This document shows, piece by piece, positions 52,219 through 60,901 of a stretch of 64,000 nt of DNA. The position numbers were made by a program, and so were the translations under genes. The notes under the pieces are model-generated. The model had not been told where the DNA came from. It saw nothing but the letters and a program-made list of their open reading frames with translations, and made no database searches. Position 1 is the first letter of the stretch. Each line of letters starts with the position of its first letter. This DNA comes from Nocardioides daedukensis (GTDB taxonomy: Bacteria; Actinomycetota; Actinomycetes; Propionibacteriales; Nocardioidaceae), in contig NZ_JACCAA010000001.1 in the NCBI RefSeq assembly GCF_013408415.1, forward strand, positions 3,745,835 to 3,809,834, in the 5' to 3' direction.

Positions 52219-53010
52219 TCACTTCGCCAGGGCGGCCTGAACAGCGGCGTCGATGGCGCCCGGGTTCGGGTCGACCAGCTTGCCGTTGACGCTGATCGCC
52301 GGGGTGCCGCCGAAGTCGGGGTCCTTGGTCACCTTGTGGGTGGTCCAATCGATCCAGTCCTCGTGCTTGCGGTCATCGATGCACTTGCGGGTCGCGTCGG
52401 AGTCGGCACCGGCCTCGGCCGCGAAGTCGACCAGCTCGCCATCGTCCGGACCGTCCTTGCCCCGGTCGGGCTGGCTGACCAGCAGGATGCCGTGCATCGC
52501 TGACCAGTTGGACGGGTCGTCCTCGACCACGCAGGCCGCCGCATTCAGTGCCCGGGTGGAATATTCGTTGGTCGAGTGCTCGTCGAGGAAGGCGACCGGC
52601 CGATAGTCGACGCGCACGTCGTCGCCCTTCGCATAGCGAGCGAGCAGGTCCTTGTTCTCGGCATGAGCGGACTTGCAGCGCGGGCAGGAGAGGTCCTCGA
52701 TCACGGTCACGGTCACCGGTGCGGCGGTGTTGCCGATCGTGGTGTCGCCGTCCTCGTCGAAGCCCGGGGGAGCCGCCGCGAAGTCCGGTGTGGTGCCCTT
52801 GATGATCGCGATGGTCAGACCGATGGCTGCGGCGCCGACGACGGCGACGATCCCGACCTGCTTTATCACCCGCGTACGACGGGAACGGCGCTCGCGCTCC
52901 AGCCGCTCGGCAGTCGCCTTCGCGCGCCGTTCCCGCTTGGCGGCAACCGCCTCGGCGTCGACAGGCTTCCGGATGGGTTTCTTCTTCTTGCCGGGACGTG
53001 AGCCGGACAT
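52219..53010 (-). CDS. Membrane-anchored DsbA-like thioredoxin-fold protein
   Basis: This 263-residue protein has a very basic cytoplasmic N-terminus (about 48 residues, Lys/Arg-rich), one membrane helix (51-70) and an extracytoplasmic thioredoxin-fold domain with C109-P-R-C112 in IEDLSCPRCKSAH. The cis-Pro region GGTPAISVNGK and a second Cys pair (AACVV, RKCIDD) are present. It is probably a disulfide oxidoreductase of the DsbA/MDSA type acting on secreted proteins. ATG 53010 follows GAGG. It is divergent from the gene at 53180. Confidence 0.9.
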   Translation of the reverse strand: MSGSRPGKKKKPIRKPVDAEAVAAKRERRAKATAERLERERRSRRTRVIKQVGIVAVVGAAAIGLTIAIIKGTTPDFAAAPPGFDEDGDTTIGNTAAPVTVTVIEDLSCPRCKSAHAENKDLLARYAKGDDVRVDYRPVAFLDEHSTNEYSTRALNAAACVVEDDPSNWSAMHGILLVSQPDRGKDGPDDGELVDFAAEAGADSDATRKCIDDRKHEDWIDWTTHKVTKDPDFGGTPAISVNGKLVDPNPGAIDAAVQAALAK

Positions 53011-53167
53011 GACGATCGGACCTCGTTCTGCTTCGTGGGCGGACTGGGCGGGCGCGTGATTGAAGACTCTATTGAACCCTCGCAACCGCGTGAGGAGGGG
53101 TCAGCGGATCCGGCGTCGCCTGCTCGGGAACCCGTCGTGAACCCGTCGACACCGCGGCCACCTCCAC

Positions 53168-53173
53168 TACGCT
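53168..53173 (+). promoter_or_regulatory. -10 hexamer TACGCT before the hypothetical at 53180
   Basis: TACGCT, 6 nt, GTG 53180, no Shine-Dalgarno sequence. Confidence 0.45.
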
Positions 53174-53179
53174 CTGCGT

Positions 53180-54199
53180 GTGCCCACGACCCCACAGCTC
53201 GCCGAGCAGCTCCTCGACGCCCAGGTCCGCTTCCACATCGCCCGCCTCAGCGGTGAGCACCTGACCACAACCGTCGAGTCCCTGGCCGAGGACGTCTTCT
53301 CGGCTGGGTCGAGCCACCAGGTCGCCGACCTGCTCGATCGCGACGCGGTGAAGGTGATCGTGGCGCGCGCACTCACCACAGTCCCCAGCAGCGCGGCGGT
53401 GAGCGGGTTCGTCGAGCTCGCCGTCGACATCGCGCTGGAGGGCCCCGGGTCGCCGTACCCGCTGGGCGACCTGGTCGAGCGTGAGCAGGTCGAGGTGCTC
53501 GTCGACCAGGCGCTGGGGCTCACCCCGGTGCTCGAGCGCGCACTCGACCGGCTCACCGCCAGCCCGCTGGTGGGCACGTTGGCGACCCGGTTCATGGGCC
53601 GCATCGTGAACGAGGTGCTGCAGGCGAACAAGGCGATGGCCGACAAGGTGCCCGGCCTCGGCGGGCTGGTCTCGCTGGGGACCAGCGCCGCGTCCAGGGT
53701 CACCGGCGCGGCCGGGAAGCAGTTCGAGGGGATCCTCGGCGACACCGTCGGCAAGGGCGGGACCTATGCCGTCAGGCGACTCAACCGGATCATCGTCGAA
53801 ACGCTGCAGGACCCGACGACGCGCGAGGCGATCCTGCAGGTCTGGGACCTGGCGGCGGCAGAACCCGTGCAGGGCCTGGGGGAGCGGATCGATCGCGACG
53901 AGCTGAGCGGTGTCGTGGACGCCGTGCACGAGATCGTGATCAGCGCGGCGGCCAACCAGCACGTCATCGACATCGGCAACGTGGTCGTGGATGCCTTCTT
54001 CGAGAGGTTCGGCGGCTACACACCGACCGAGCTGCTCGACGAGCTCGACCTCCGCCGCGAGGACATCGTCGCGGACCTGGTGCGGATCGCGCCGGGCGTG
54101 GTCGGCGCCCTGGCCGAGTCCGGCGACCTGGACCGGATCCTGCGCAACCAGCTCGCACCGTTCTATGCCAGCGACGAGGTCGCCGCCCTGCTCGGTTGA
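53180..54199 (+). CDS. Conserved hypothetical helical protein
   Basis: This 339-residue protein appears almost wholly alpha-helical, with no signal peptide or clear membrane helix. It has two internally similar halves rich in Val/Leu-Asp-Arg amphipathic helices (VADLLDRDAVKVIVARALTT; ELSGVVDAVHEIVISAAANQ). A Gly/Ala stretch (KVPGLGGLVSLGTSAASRV) lies in the middle. No catalytic motif seen and no family recognised. GTG 53180 is predicted leaderless. The tspO gene follows 22 bp downstream with its own -10. Confidence 0.75.
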   Translation: MPTTPQLAEQLLDAQVRFHIARLSGEHLTTTVESLAEDVFSAGSSHQVADLLDRDAVKVIVARALTTVPSSAAVSGFVELAVDIALEGPGSPYPLGDLVEREQVEVLVDQALGLTPVLERALDRLTASPLVGTLATRFMGRIVNEVLQANKAMADKVPGLGGLVSLGTSAASRVTGAAGKQFEGILGDTVGKGGTYAVRRLNRIIVETLQDPTTREAILQVWDLAAAEPVQGLGERIDRDELSGVVDAVHEIVISAAANQHVIDIGNVVVDAFFERFGGYTPTELLDELDLRREDIVADLVRIAPGVVGALAESGDLDRILRNQLAPFYASDEVAALLG

Positions 54200-54209
54200 G
54201 CCACCCTCG

Positions 54210-54215
54210 TAGGGT
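54210..54215 (+). promoter_or_regulatory. -10 hexamer TAGGGT before tspO
   Basis: TAGGGT, 6 nt, ATG 54222, no Shine-Dalgarno sequence. It starts in the 22-bp gap after the upstream gene. Confidence 0.5.
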
Positions 54216-54221
54216 CGGAGC

Positions 54222-54692
54222 ATGTCGAAGCGCGAGATCCTCAGCAGCATCGGACTTCCGGTCGCCGCCGCCGTGACCGGGTCGGTCGCCACCTCCTCAG
54301 GGGTGCGAAGCCAGTGGTACGAGCAGCTGGACAAGCCTCGCTTCCAGCCGCCTGCCGCAGTGTTCCCGATCGCGTGGACCCTGCTCTATGCCGGCAGCGC
54401 CCTGGCCTCGAAGAAGGCGCAGGACGCGATGACCCAGAGCGATGCGACCGACTACCGGCGGCGCCTCGCGGTGAACATGGCGTTGAACTCGGGATGGTGC
54501 TGGGCGTTCTTCCGCGGCCAGCGTCTCGGTGCCTCCGTGGTCGTGGCGGGCGCCTTGGCAGCCAGCAGCACGGACCTGGCGCGTGTGGCCGGTCAGGCGT
54601 CGCGCCCGGCCGGTGCCCTGCTGGCGCCCTACGCCGCCTGGACCGGGTTCGCCACCGTGCTGACGACCGCGATCTGGCGCCGCAACCGCTGA
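54222..54692 (+). CDS. tspO: TspO/MBR family protein
   Basis: This 156-residue membrane protein has five predicted helices and the family block WYEQLDKPRFQPPAAVFPIAWTLLYA spread over the first loop and helix 2. NMALNSGWCWAFFRGQRLG and the final helix APYAAWTGFATVLTTAIWRRN follow. TspO proteins bind porphyrins and affect stress responses; the role here is not known. Predicted leaderless. It is followed by a 127-bp gap with nothing notable before the next gene. Confidence 0.93.
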   Translation: MSKREILSSIGLPVAAAVTGSVATSSGVRSQWYEQLDKPRFQPPAAVFPIAWTLLYAGSALASKKAQDAMTQSDATDYRRRLAVNMALNSGWCWAFFRGQRLGASVVVAGALAASSTDLARVAGQASRPAGALLAPYAAWTGFATVLTTAIWRRNR

Positions 54693-54819
54693 CTGCTCGA
54701 CGGCCCACTGCTTAAGCCTGACTGGCCGAAATTGCTGGCCAACCACTTAGGGTCGGCGCACTCACGGTGAGCCCGGTCCAGGCGTACGCTGTCGTCTCCA
54801 GACGACGAGGGAGTATGAC

Positions 54820-55122
54820 GTGACCGCCAGCCGATCCGCGCGCGAGAAGAAGGCTGCCGTCGAGGCCGGCCCGCTGGCCCGGGTGAAGATCGACGTCGCC
54901 CGCGACAAGTCGTTCGTCTACAAGATCAGTTGCGCCACGTGCACCGCCAAGGGCGACCGGCCGTGGTCGGCCTATCGCCCCGGCGCTGACAACGGCTTCA
55001 TGGCGGCGATGGACCGCTGGATCTTCCACCTCACCGAGAAGCACAAGGACAGCGACGCGCCGTGCCTGGCCTACCTGCCCGAGGCGCAGCAACGACTGCA
55101 GGAGCGCCGCGAGCAGCACTGA
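54820..55122 (+). CDS. Conserved hypothetical protein with CxxC
   Basis: This 100-residue soluble protein has a basic N-terminus, then VYKISCATCTAKGDRPWSAYRPG with a CxxC pair and a later DAPCLAYLPE. The Cys residues with HLTEKHK may form a zinc site. GTG 54820 follows GAGGGAG at 6 nt. No family recognised. It is near but probably not in an operon with tspO. Confidence 0.75.
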   Translation: MTASRSAREKKAAVEAGPLARVKIDVARDKSFVYKISCATCTAKGDRPWSAYRPGADNGFMAAMDRWIFHLTEKHKDSDAPCLAYLPEAQQRLQERREQH

Positions 55123-55167
55123 CGAGCGCTGCGGGCATGCCGGGCCGCGGGGCGGGTACCGAGAGCG

Positions 55168-55527
55168 ATGCAATTCGCAATCGTGGCAGGTGTGGTCGTC
55201 CTGATCGTGCTGGCCGGTGTCGCCGCCAGCATCCTCGTCATCGCCCGGCGTGGTGACGCACAGGGACAAAGGGTCCATGATGCGGCCACGCAGCTCGTCT
55301 ACCAGGTCCCGGCGGGACAGGACCCGGGCACTGTCGTGGCCGCGGTGCGCGCGGAAGGCTGCGATGCGGTGGCGGAGGGGGCACGCGTGGTTATCGCCTG
55401 TCCCGGCGGCGCCAAGCTCCTGCGTAGACGCATGCGGGCAGCGATCGCGGCGGCGCCGCTCAACTTCGAGGGCGATCCCGCGCCGAAGTCGGACATCGTG
55501 TTCGAGGACGAGCACAGGGATCTCTGA
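55168..55527 (+). CDS. Small membrane-anchored hypothetical protein
   Basis: This 119-residue protein has an N-terminal membrane helix (FAIVAGVVVLIVLAGVAASILVIA, residues 3-26), then a cytoplasmic or external domain of about 90 residues with two Cys (EGCDAV, VIACPGG). Its stop overlaps the next start in TGATG, so it is translationally coupled to the HhH-GPD protein. No known domain. Confidence 0.7.
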   Translation: MQFAIVAGVVVLIVLAGVAASILVIARRGDAQGQRVHDAATQLVYQVPAGQDPGTVVAAVRAEGCDAVAEGARVVIACPGGAKLLRRRMRAAIAAAPLNFEGDPAPKSDIVFEDEHRDL

Positions 55528-56162
55528 TGGCCCAAGGATCAACCCAGAAGACGGATCAGGGGACTCAGCAGGAACGTGCCCACGCGCTGCTGCGCGAGCA
55601 CGGCACGACGTACGCCGATGAGGCAGGCGTGACGCTGCGCGACGAGCCCTCGCCGCTCTACCAGCTGCTGGTCCTCACCACGCTCTCGGCCACCCGGATC
55701 TCGGCCGAGATCGCCGTCGCCGCTGCCCGTGAGCTCTTCGCGGCGGGGTGGCGGACTCCGGAGAAGATGCGGGACGCGACCTGGCAGCAACGCGTCACCG
55801 CGTTGGGTCGCGGTCGCTACCGCCGCTATGACGAGAGCACGTCGACCGCGCTCGCGGCGGCCGCCGACCACCTGATCGCCGAGTACGACGGCGACCTGCG
55901 CGCGATCCGGCCCGAGAAGCACGAGGACGTGGAGCAACTACGCAAGGCGTTGACCGGCTTTCCCCGGATCGGGCCCACCGGCGCCGACATCTTCTGCCGC
56001 GAGGTGCAGGGAGTCTGGCCTGCGGTCTCGCCCTTCTTCGACAAGCGGGCTCTGCGGGGCGCCGAGGCCCATGACCTGCCGACCGATCCGCGCGCTCTCG
56101 CCGACCTGGTGCCACAGGCCCGCCTGACTGAGTTCGCCGCCGCGTTGGCGCGGGGTGCCTGA
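55527..56162 (+). CDS. Endonuclease III-like HhH-GPD protein
   Basis: This 211-residue protein resembles endonuclease III. PLYQLLVLTTLSATRISAEIAVAAARELF is the first helical block, and the helix-hairpin-helix LTGFPRIGPTGADIFCREV has the G-x-G pattern. The usual catalytic Lys position is a Thr in GPTGAD, and the iron-sulfur Cys cluster is absent at the C-terminus. It may therefore be a lyase-deficient or divergent glycosylase. It is coupled to the upstream membrane protein. Confidence 0.8.
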   Translation: MAQGSTQKTDQGTQQERAHALLREHGTTYADEAGVTLRDEPSPLYQLLVLTTLSATRISAEIAVAAARELFAAGWRTPEKMRDATWQQRVTALGRGRYRRYDESTSTALAAAADHLIAEYDGDLRAIRPEKHEDVEQLRKALTGFPRIGPTGADIFCREVQGVWPAVSPFFDKRALRGAEAHDLPTDPRALADLVPQARLTEFAAALARGA

Positions 56163-56499
56163 GGGGTGCTCGGGCCGGGAGGCCGGGGCCCACTGAGGGT
56201 GTTCCTCGCGTGGAACCCGGCGGCTGGCACTGACCCGTCGACGAACCGCAGTCTCGGGTGAGCCGACGGCAAGGACAGGATCCGCGGAATTGACTACACG
56301 TGCCCGGCGGTCTCGGTATGGTCTGGGCTCCGCCGAGCACGGCTGTCACGTCCGCCGATCGACCGATCTCATCCGCAAGACCTGGAGCCAGGAGCGGCCG
56401 TCGACGTGCCGCCCCGCGCGGAGTTGCACCCCTCCAAGCAGCGCTGACGACGCGGGAGCAGCGCCAGGCCCGACCTCAATCAACAAGGAACTCTTCACC
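56163..56499. other. 337-bp intergenic region upstream of a lipoprotein gene
   Basis: It begins with a GC-rich stretch containing GTTCC-tcgcgt-GGAAC (near 56200), a possible weak terminator. TTGACT (56290-56295) and TATGGT (56317-56322) look like promoter hexamers, but their 21-bp spacing is long. The remaining leader to ATG 56500 has no ORF or RNA I recognise. Confidence 0.4.
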
Positions 56500-57162
56500 A
56501 TGAACAAGCCTCCGCTCACTCGATGGTTCGCCTTCGCCGCTGTGACCATCGCCGCGGCGCTCGCGCTCGGCGGCTGCGGCAATGACTCCGCCGATACCAG
56601 CACCGAACCCAAGATCGCCAGTGACAACGGTGCCGACTCGACACAGAACGCCGACACCACCTCCGAAGCATTGACGTTCGCGGCGTTGGACTGCGAGGCA
56701 CTCGACCCGCTCGCTGACGACATCGCACGGGCTGCGGACCAGCAGTTGTTTGTCGGGCCTGATCTCTACACTTTCGAGTCCACACAGGAGTGCTCCTGGA
56801 GCGGTGAGGACGGCATCTCCTTCGAGGTCGCCGACGCACGCAACAAACTGGACTCCTGGGAGTCGCGCGACGCCTACGAGGCCGTTGTGCGGGACAATGC
56901 ACTTCCTGATGAGCTGGAGGAGGTCGAGCAGCGGCTCGCCACGCTGACCGACCTCGACGTTGCGGGCTACACGTGGGGATACCTGGACAACGGTGACGAC
57001 GACGTGGTCATGATGGTGCGCTGGGCACCCGAGCCCGGGGAGGACTCCGGCGCGGTCTGCCAGATCTCGGTCGACGCTTTCGGTGCCGACGTCGACCTCG
57101 ACGCGACCGTGGAGGCCTTCTCCGCGTTCTGCTCTGCGGCCCTCGAGCAGGCCACCGCCTGA
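56500..57162 (+). CDS. DUF3558-like hypothetical lipoprotein
   Basis: This 220-residue protein has a signal with lipobox LGGC (about residue 26), a Ser/Thr/Asp-rich linker, then a domain starting FAALDCEALDPLADDIARA. C...C pairs (STQECSWSG, AVCQISV, FSAFCSAAL) resemble the layout of actinobacterial DUF3558-type lipoproteins; this is a tentative match. ATG 56500 follows AAGGA. It is exported and anchored. Function unknown. The frame extending upstream to 56290 is unlikely to be translated. Confidence 0.75.
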   Translation: MNKPPLTRWFAFAAVTIAAALALGGCGNDSADTSTEPKIASDNGADSTQNADTTSEALTFAALDCEALDPLADDIARAADQQLFVGPDLYTFESTQECSWSGEDGISFEVADARNKLDSWESRDAYEAVVRDNALPDELEEVEQRLATLTDLDVAGYTWGYLDNGDDDVVMMVRWAPEPGEDSGAVCQISVDAFGADVDLDATVEAFSAFCSAALEQATA

Positions 57163-57262
57163 CCGGGCCACCACCACTGTCTGTGACCGTCAAACAGCGG
57201 CTGTCTCTGCCGGGGCAGGGGCTGCGGGCATGCCCGGTGGCTCCGAGGGGAATTGCTTCCAG

Positions 57263-57958
57263 TCACGGCCGAGAGCCGCCCACCGGACTGCGCTGGTCCG
57301 ACTCGGGCTCGTCGATGACCTCGCGGAGCCCCAGTCGAACCCCGCGCAGGTGCAGATCGATCAGGATGCTCGTGCACGCCGCCCACAGGCACCACAGCGA
57401 GACCACCCCGCCCTGGTTGAGCGCAGCCAGGACAGCAACCACCACAAGGTTGAGCACGCCGAAGAGCTGCAGGGGTCTCGAACGGGCCAGCAGCGCAGGT
57501 CCCAGACACGCGAAGGCATAGATCGGCAGCACATAGTCGGGGATGTATTGCCCGGCGAAGTAGGTGATCTGGTGTCCGTCGATCCGACGATCGGGGGTGT
57601 CCTCAGCCATCAGCTCGGCGAGCAGGACAGCGGCGATGACTCCGGCCGCGACGAAGCCGCGGTCCAGCCAACGCGACCGGCCGACGCCGATCCTGAGGAA
57701 GGCGAACGGCACCAGCACCGGCACCAGCACGGCCGCGATCGCCAGATAGGCATAGGTCGCCACGTCTCCCGTGCACTGGCTTGCTCTGCCCTGGAGTTCG
57801 AGCCAGACGAACGTCTCGATCAGCTGGTGCACACCGAACACGAGCGGCAGTGACGCCAAGGCCAGCTGGTTGCGGGAGGTGACATGACGCAGGCAGTCGA
57901 TGCCGATGCCGGTCACGACGAGTCCCGCCGCCGCGTCCATTTCAGGGGAGAAGCACAC
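57263..57958 (-). CDS. Multi-pass membrane protein (DUF6629-like)
   Basis: This 231-residue protein has about seven hydrophobic helices. The N-terminal MCFSPEMDAAAGLVVTGIG and the segments PLVFGVHQLIETFVWLELQG and YLAIAAVLVPVLVPFAFL match a family of small bacterial membrane proteins I recall as DUF6629. GTG 57958 has TACGTT (57970-57965) 6 nt upstream, so it is probably leaderless. It converges on the lipoprotein gene across a 100-bp gap with no clear repeat. Function unknown. Confidence 0.8.
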   Translation of the reverse strand: MCFSPEMDAAAGLVVTGIGIDCLRHVTSRNQLALASLPLVFGVHQLIETFVWLELQGRASQCTGDVATYAYLAIAAVLVPVLVPFAFLRIGVGRSRWLDRGFVAAGVIAAVLLAELMAEDTPDRRIDGHQITYFAGQYIPDYVLPIYAFACLGPALLARSRPLQLFGVLNLVVVAVLAALNQGGVVSLWCLWAACTSILIDLHLRGVRLGLREVIDEPESDQRSPVGGSRP

Positions 57959-57964
57959 GTCTAG

Positions 57965-57970
57965 AACGTA
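57965..57970 (-). promoter_or_regulatory. -10 hexamer TACGTT before the membrane-protein gene
   Basis: TACGTT, 6 nt, GTG 57958, no Shine-Dalgarno sequence. Confidence 0.45.
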
Positions 57971-58169
57971 GCGGTTCCCCGACCGCTCCCAGGCGACGGT
58001 CGGTCGCCTGGCGGATGGTTTCGCTGCTCATCCGGACAAGGATCCGTCCATGCTGCATGAGTCCAATGGTCGCGACGCCTCGTCTCCATACAGGTGCACG
58101 TCAGCACGGACAGTCACCAAGGATGGGCACCCGTCACGCCGACACCGCGGGCTGGGGGAGGATCTGGTC

Positions 58170-58460
58170 ATGACTGCCTACTGGATCAGCACCTACAACG
58201 AGATCCTCGACGCCGACAAGATGGCGGCCTATGCCGCACTGGCCGGGCCGGCCCTGACCGAGGCCGGGGGCACATTTCTGGCCCGCGACCTGGCCGCGCT
58301 CACCTATGAGGACGCCAGCGAGGGCCGGGTCGTGATCATCCGCTTCGACTCCGTCGAGCAGGCCCAGGCCGCCCACGACAGTGCCGCCTACCAGGCTGCG
58401 CTGGACGCCCTCGCCGGTGGGGTGCGGCGCGAGATCCGCATCGTCCCGGGCGTCGCCTGA
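58170..58460 (+). CDS. DUF1330 family protein
   Basis: This 96-residue protein has the ferredoxin-like DUF1330 fold signatures AYWISTYNEILDADKMAAYAAL and a conserved end RREIRIVPG. Such proteins form small alpha/beta-barrel dimers of unknown role. ATG 58170 follows GGGGGAGGA; the longer frame from 58050 is not supported. It ends 138 bp before jetA and is probably not part of the Wadjet operon. Confidence 0.88.
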   Translation: MTAYWISTYNEILDADKMAAYAALAGPALTEAGGTFLARDLAALTYEDASEGRVVIIRFDSVEQAQAAHDSAAYQAALDALAGGVRREIRIVPGVA

Positions 58461-58598
58461 GCACTTCGTACGCCGCGGCCCGACGGCGTCCGGAGCCTGA
58501 ATCCACGTCGGTCGGTGTCCTCTGGAACACTGGCCCCTCGCAGGCGGCGTACAGCGACGCCGGAAGAGGCGCCGGAAGTGACGCTGGGGAAGGTGCAG

Positions 58599-60173
58599 AT
58601 GAGTGAGTTCGCAGGTGAGCTGGCGCGGGTCAAGGGTGCCTTCGCCCAGCCCACGCTGACCCTGCTCCACCAGCGCCAGGCGCCCGTGGTGATCACCATC
58701 TTCCGAGCGGCCTTCGGTCGGGACAACAAGCCGATCCCCACCGCACGCCTGCACACGCTCGTCGACCAGCACGTCGCCGAGATGCGCAGGAACGGGGCCA
58801 CCGACGTCCCGGCCGGCACCGGCAAGGAACTGTGCCAGCGCTGGATGCGCGGGCAGTGGCTGGTCCGCGCCATCGACGAGCGGGGGACCGAGGTCTTCTC
58901 GCTAACCTCGCACGCCCAGCAGGCGCTCGAGCTGGTCAAGACGCTCTCGCGTGACCGGGCGACCCTGAGTGAGCACCGCATCGCCACCATCCTGGGCGCG
59001 GTCCGCCGGTTCAACTCCGAGGCCAATCCCGACCGCTCGACCCGGGTCTCCCTGCTCAACGAGGAGATCGCCCGGCTCACCGCCGAACGCGACCGCCTGG
59101 TCGACGGCGCCGAGATGGTCAGTGCCACCGAGGACTACATGCTCGAGGGCTTCTCCGAGCTGTTGTCGTTGATCTCCGCGCTGCCCAGTGACTTCGCGCG
59201 CGTGGAGGAGCGCTTCGCCGAGATCCGTACCGGCATCCTGGCCTCCTTCCGCGCCGAGGACCGCCCTGCCGGCCAGGTCATCGACGACTACCTGGCCCGG
59301 GCAGATGCCCTGACCACGGCCACCCAGGAAGGCCGCGCCTTCGAGGGCGCCTTCGCGCTGCTGCGTGATGACGGACTGGTCGCCCAGCTGCGCGAGGACC
59401 TCCACTCGCTGCTCGACCACCCGCTCTCGGACCGGATCCTGGCCGACGCGGAGCGCTCCGAGCTGCGAGGCACCGTCCGCCTGGTGCGTGACGGCCTCGA
59501 CCGAGTGCTTGCGCAGCGCCGTCGGGTCACGGCGACGCTGAAGGAATACATCGTCTCCCACGACGTCGCCCGCGACAGGGAGCTCGAGCAGACGCTGCGC
59601 CAGGTCGAGTCCGAGCTGATGACCTGGATGGCCACCACCGGACCGCGGGCAACCCACGACGTACCGCTGATGCCGGCGCGCGCCAGTGTCGACCACCTGC
59701 GCGAGAAGTTCCACGACCCGGCAGACGACGTACCGCCGGAGCTGATCACGACCCCCGACCCGAGCGAGGCCCCGCAGGTCTCGCTGGCGGACCTGATGGC
59801 CCAGGGCGGTCCGCAGCTCGGTGCACTGCGCGCCCGGCTCACCGAGGCCTCGACCGGGTTGCTGCCCGCCGAGTCGCTGGGCGAGGTCTTCGCGGCGCTC
59901 GAGGACGAGCTGCGCCGACCGGTGGAGATCTTCGGCCTGCTCCACCTGGCGGCCGACCAGGACCTCCGGCCCGAGTCCCGGATGGAGGAGTACGCCGCAC
60001 TCCGGCCCGACGGGTCTGTGCGCAAGTTCGTGATTCCTCGGCTGCCGCTGCCAGACCCCGATCTGCCCACCTCAGAAATGGCCACTTCCGAATTGGCCGG
60101 TTCAGACTCACCTGTCTCAGATTCACCCCGCTCAGATTCACTCGGGCCACGACCGCAGGAGCCATCCGCATGA
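58599..60173 (+). CDS. jetA: Wadjet defence protein JetA (DUF3375)
   Basis: This 524-residue protein matches JetA, the kleisin-like (MukF-type) subunit of the Wadjet SMC complex that cleaves plasmid DNA. It is helical throughout; typical segments are LLHQRQAPVVITIFRAAFG, EVFSLTSHAQQALELVKTLSRDR and EDYMLEGFSELLSLI. ATG 58599 follows GGGGAAGG. Its last 35 residues are an unusual Ser/Asp-rich tail coded by short repeats of lower GC (60070-60140). It overlaps jetB by 4 nt (ATGA). Assignment rests on the jetA-B-C order and sizes. Confidence 0.9.
   Translation: MSEFAGELARVKGAFAQPTLTLLHQRQAPVVITIFRAAFGRDNKPIPTARLHTLVDQHVAEMRRNGATDVPAGTGKELCQRWMRGQWLVRAIDERGTEVFSLTSHAQQALELVKTLSRDRATLSEHRIATILGAVRRFNSEANPDRSTRVSLLNEEIARLTAERDRLVDGAEMVSATEDYMLEGFSELLSLISALPSDFARVEERFAEIRTGILASFRAEDRPAGQVIDDYLARADALTTATQEGRAFEGAFALLRDDGLVAQLREDLHSLLDHPLSDRILADAERSELRGTVRLVRDGLDRVLAQRRRVTATLKEYIVSHDVARDRELEQTLRQVESELMTWMATTGPRATHDVPLMPARASVDHLREKFHDPADDVPPELITTPDPSEAPQVSLADLMAQGGPQLGALRARLTEASTGLLPAESLGEVFAALEDELRRPVEIFGLLHLAADQDLRPESRMEEYAALRPDGSVRKFVIPRLPLPDPDLPTSEMATSELAGSDSPVSDSPRSDSLGPRPQEPSA
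60075..60145 (+). repeat. Short degenerate repeat coding the Ser/Asp tail of JetA
   Basis: TCAGA(C/T)TCACC-type units recur with a 15-bp period (near 60102, 60117 and 60132) after two more diverged units. The stretch has visibly lower GC than its surroundings. Confidence 0.55.
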
Positions 60174-60901
60174 GCATCGACGCTGACGACTCCACCGGGC
60201 TCGACGAGCTCGACGGGGCCACCGGGCTCGACGACGCCTCGGTCTCCCTCTTCGAGGGCGACGAGGGCGGTCTCGAGCACGCCCAACGCCTCGCCCTGCT
60301 CACCCTGCTCAAGCAACGCTTCATCAGCGCCCGCACCCACCCGCGCGACTGGAAGGTCCTCGTCGAGCACGAGCGCACCCTGCGCTCCCGGCTCAACGAC
60401 CTCTTCCTGGAGCTGCTCGTCGACCGTGACCGGGAGGTCGCGTGGAAGCGTCAGGCGACCCCGGAGACCGGTGGCCGGTTCCCGACCTTGCTCCATGACG
60501 TGCCGTGGTCACGCGAGGAGACGCTGGTCCTGGTCCACCTGCGCGACCGGCTCCGGGCAGGGTTCGCCAGCGGGGAGCCCCGGGTCTTCATCGACCGCGA
60601 CGACATCCTCGACCACATCTCCAGCTTCCGGCCCTCGCACGCGACCGACGAGTCCGGCGACGAGCGACGAGCCCGCAACGCGGTCCTCTCGATCGCCAAG
60701 GCCGGTCTGCTGATCGGCACCGGCACGGAGGACCGCTACGAGATCAGCGAGGCCGTCGAGCCGTTGATGCCGCTCGAGCTGCTGAACGAGTTGCTCGACG
60801 CGCTGCGCAACACCAACGGCAGCAACGCCAACGGTCGCGACACCACCCACGACGACATCGACGACGAGCTCTTCGACGCAGAGCCGGAGGAACAGTCATG
60901 A
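60170..60901 (+). CDS. jetB: Wadjet defence protein JetB (DUF4194)
   Basis: This 243-residue protein is the MukE-like subunit of Wadjet. A winged-helix-type core runs from about residue 40 to 200 (ALLTLLKQRFISARTHPRDWKVL, DREVAWKRQATPE, LVLVHLRDRLRAGFASGEPRVFI, ARNAVLSIAKAGLLIGTGTEDRYEIS). Both ends are acidic and low in complexity. It overlaps jetA and jetC by 4 nt each, so the three are translated as one unit. Confidence 0.9.
   Translation: MSIDADDSTGLDELDGATGLDDASVSLFEGDEGGLEHAQRLALLTLLKQRFISARTHPRDWKVLVEHERTLRSRLNDLFLELLVDRDREVAWKRQATPETGGRFPTLLHDVPWSREETLVLVHLRDRLRAGFASGEPRVFIDRDDILDHISSFRPSHATDESGDERRARNAVLSIAKAGLLIGTGTEDRYEISEAVEPLMPLELLNELLDALRNTNGSNANGRDTTHDDIDDELFDAEPEEQS

Noticed and set aside
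56290..56322. TTGACT/TATGGT promoter before the lipoprotein gene
   Set aside because: The hexamers look good, but 21-bp spacing is outside the normal range, so I describe it only within the intergenic entry.
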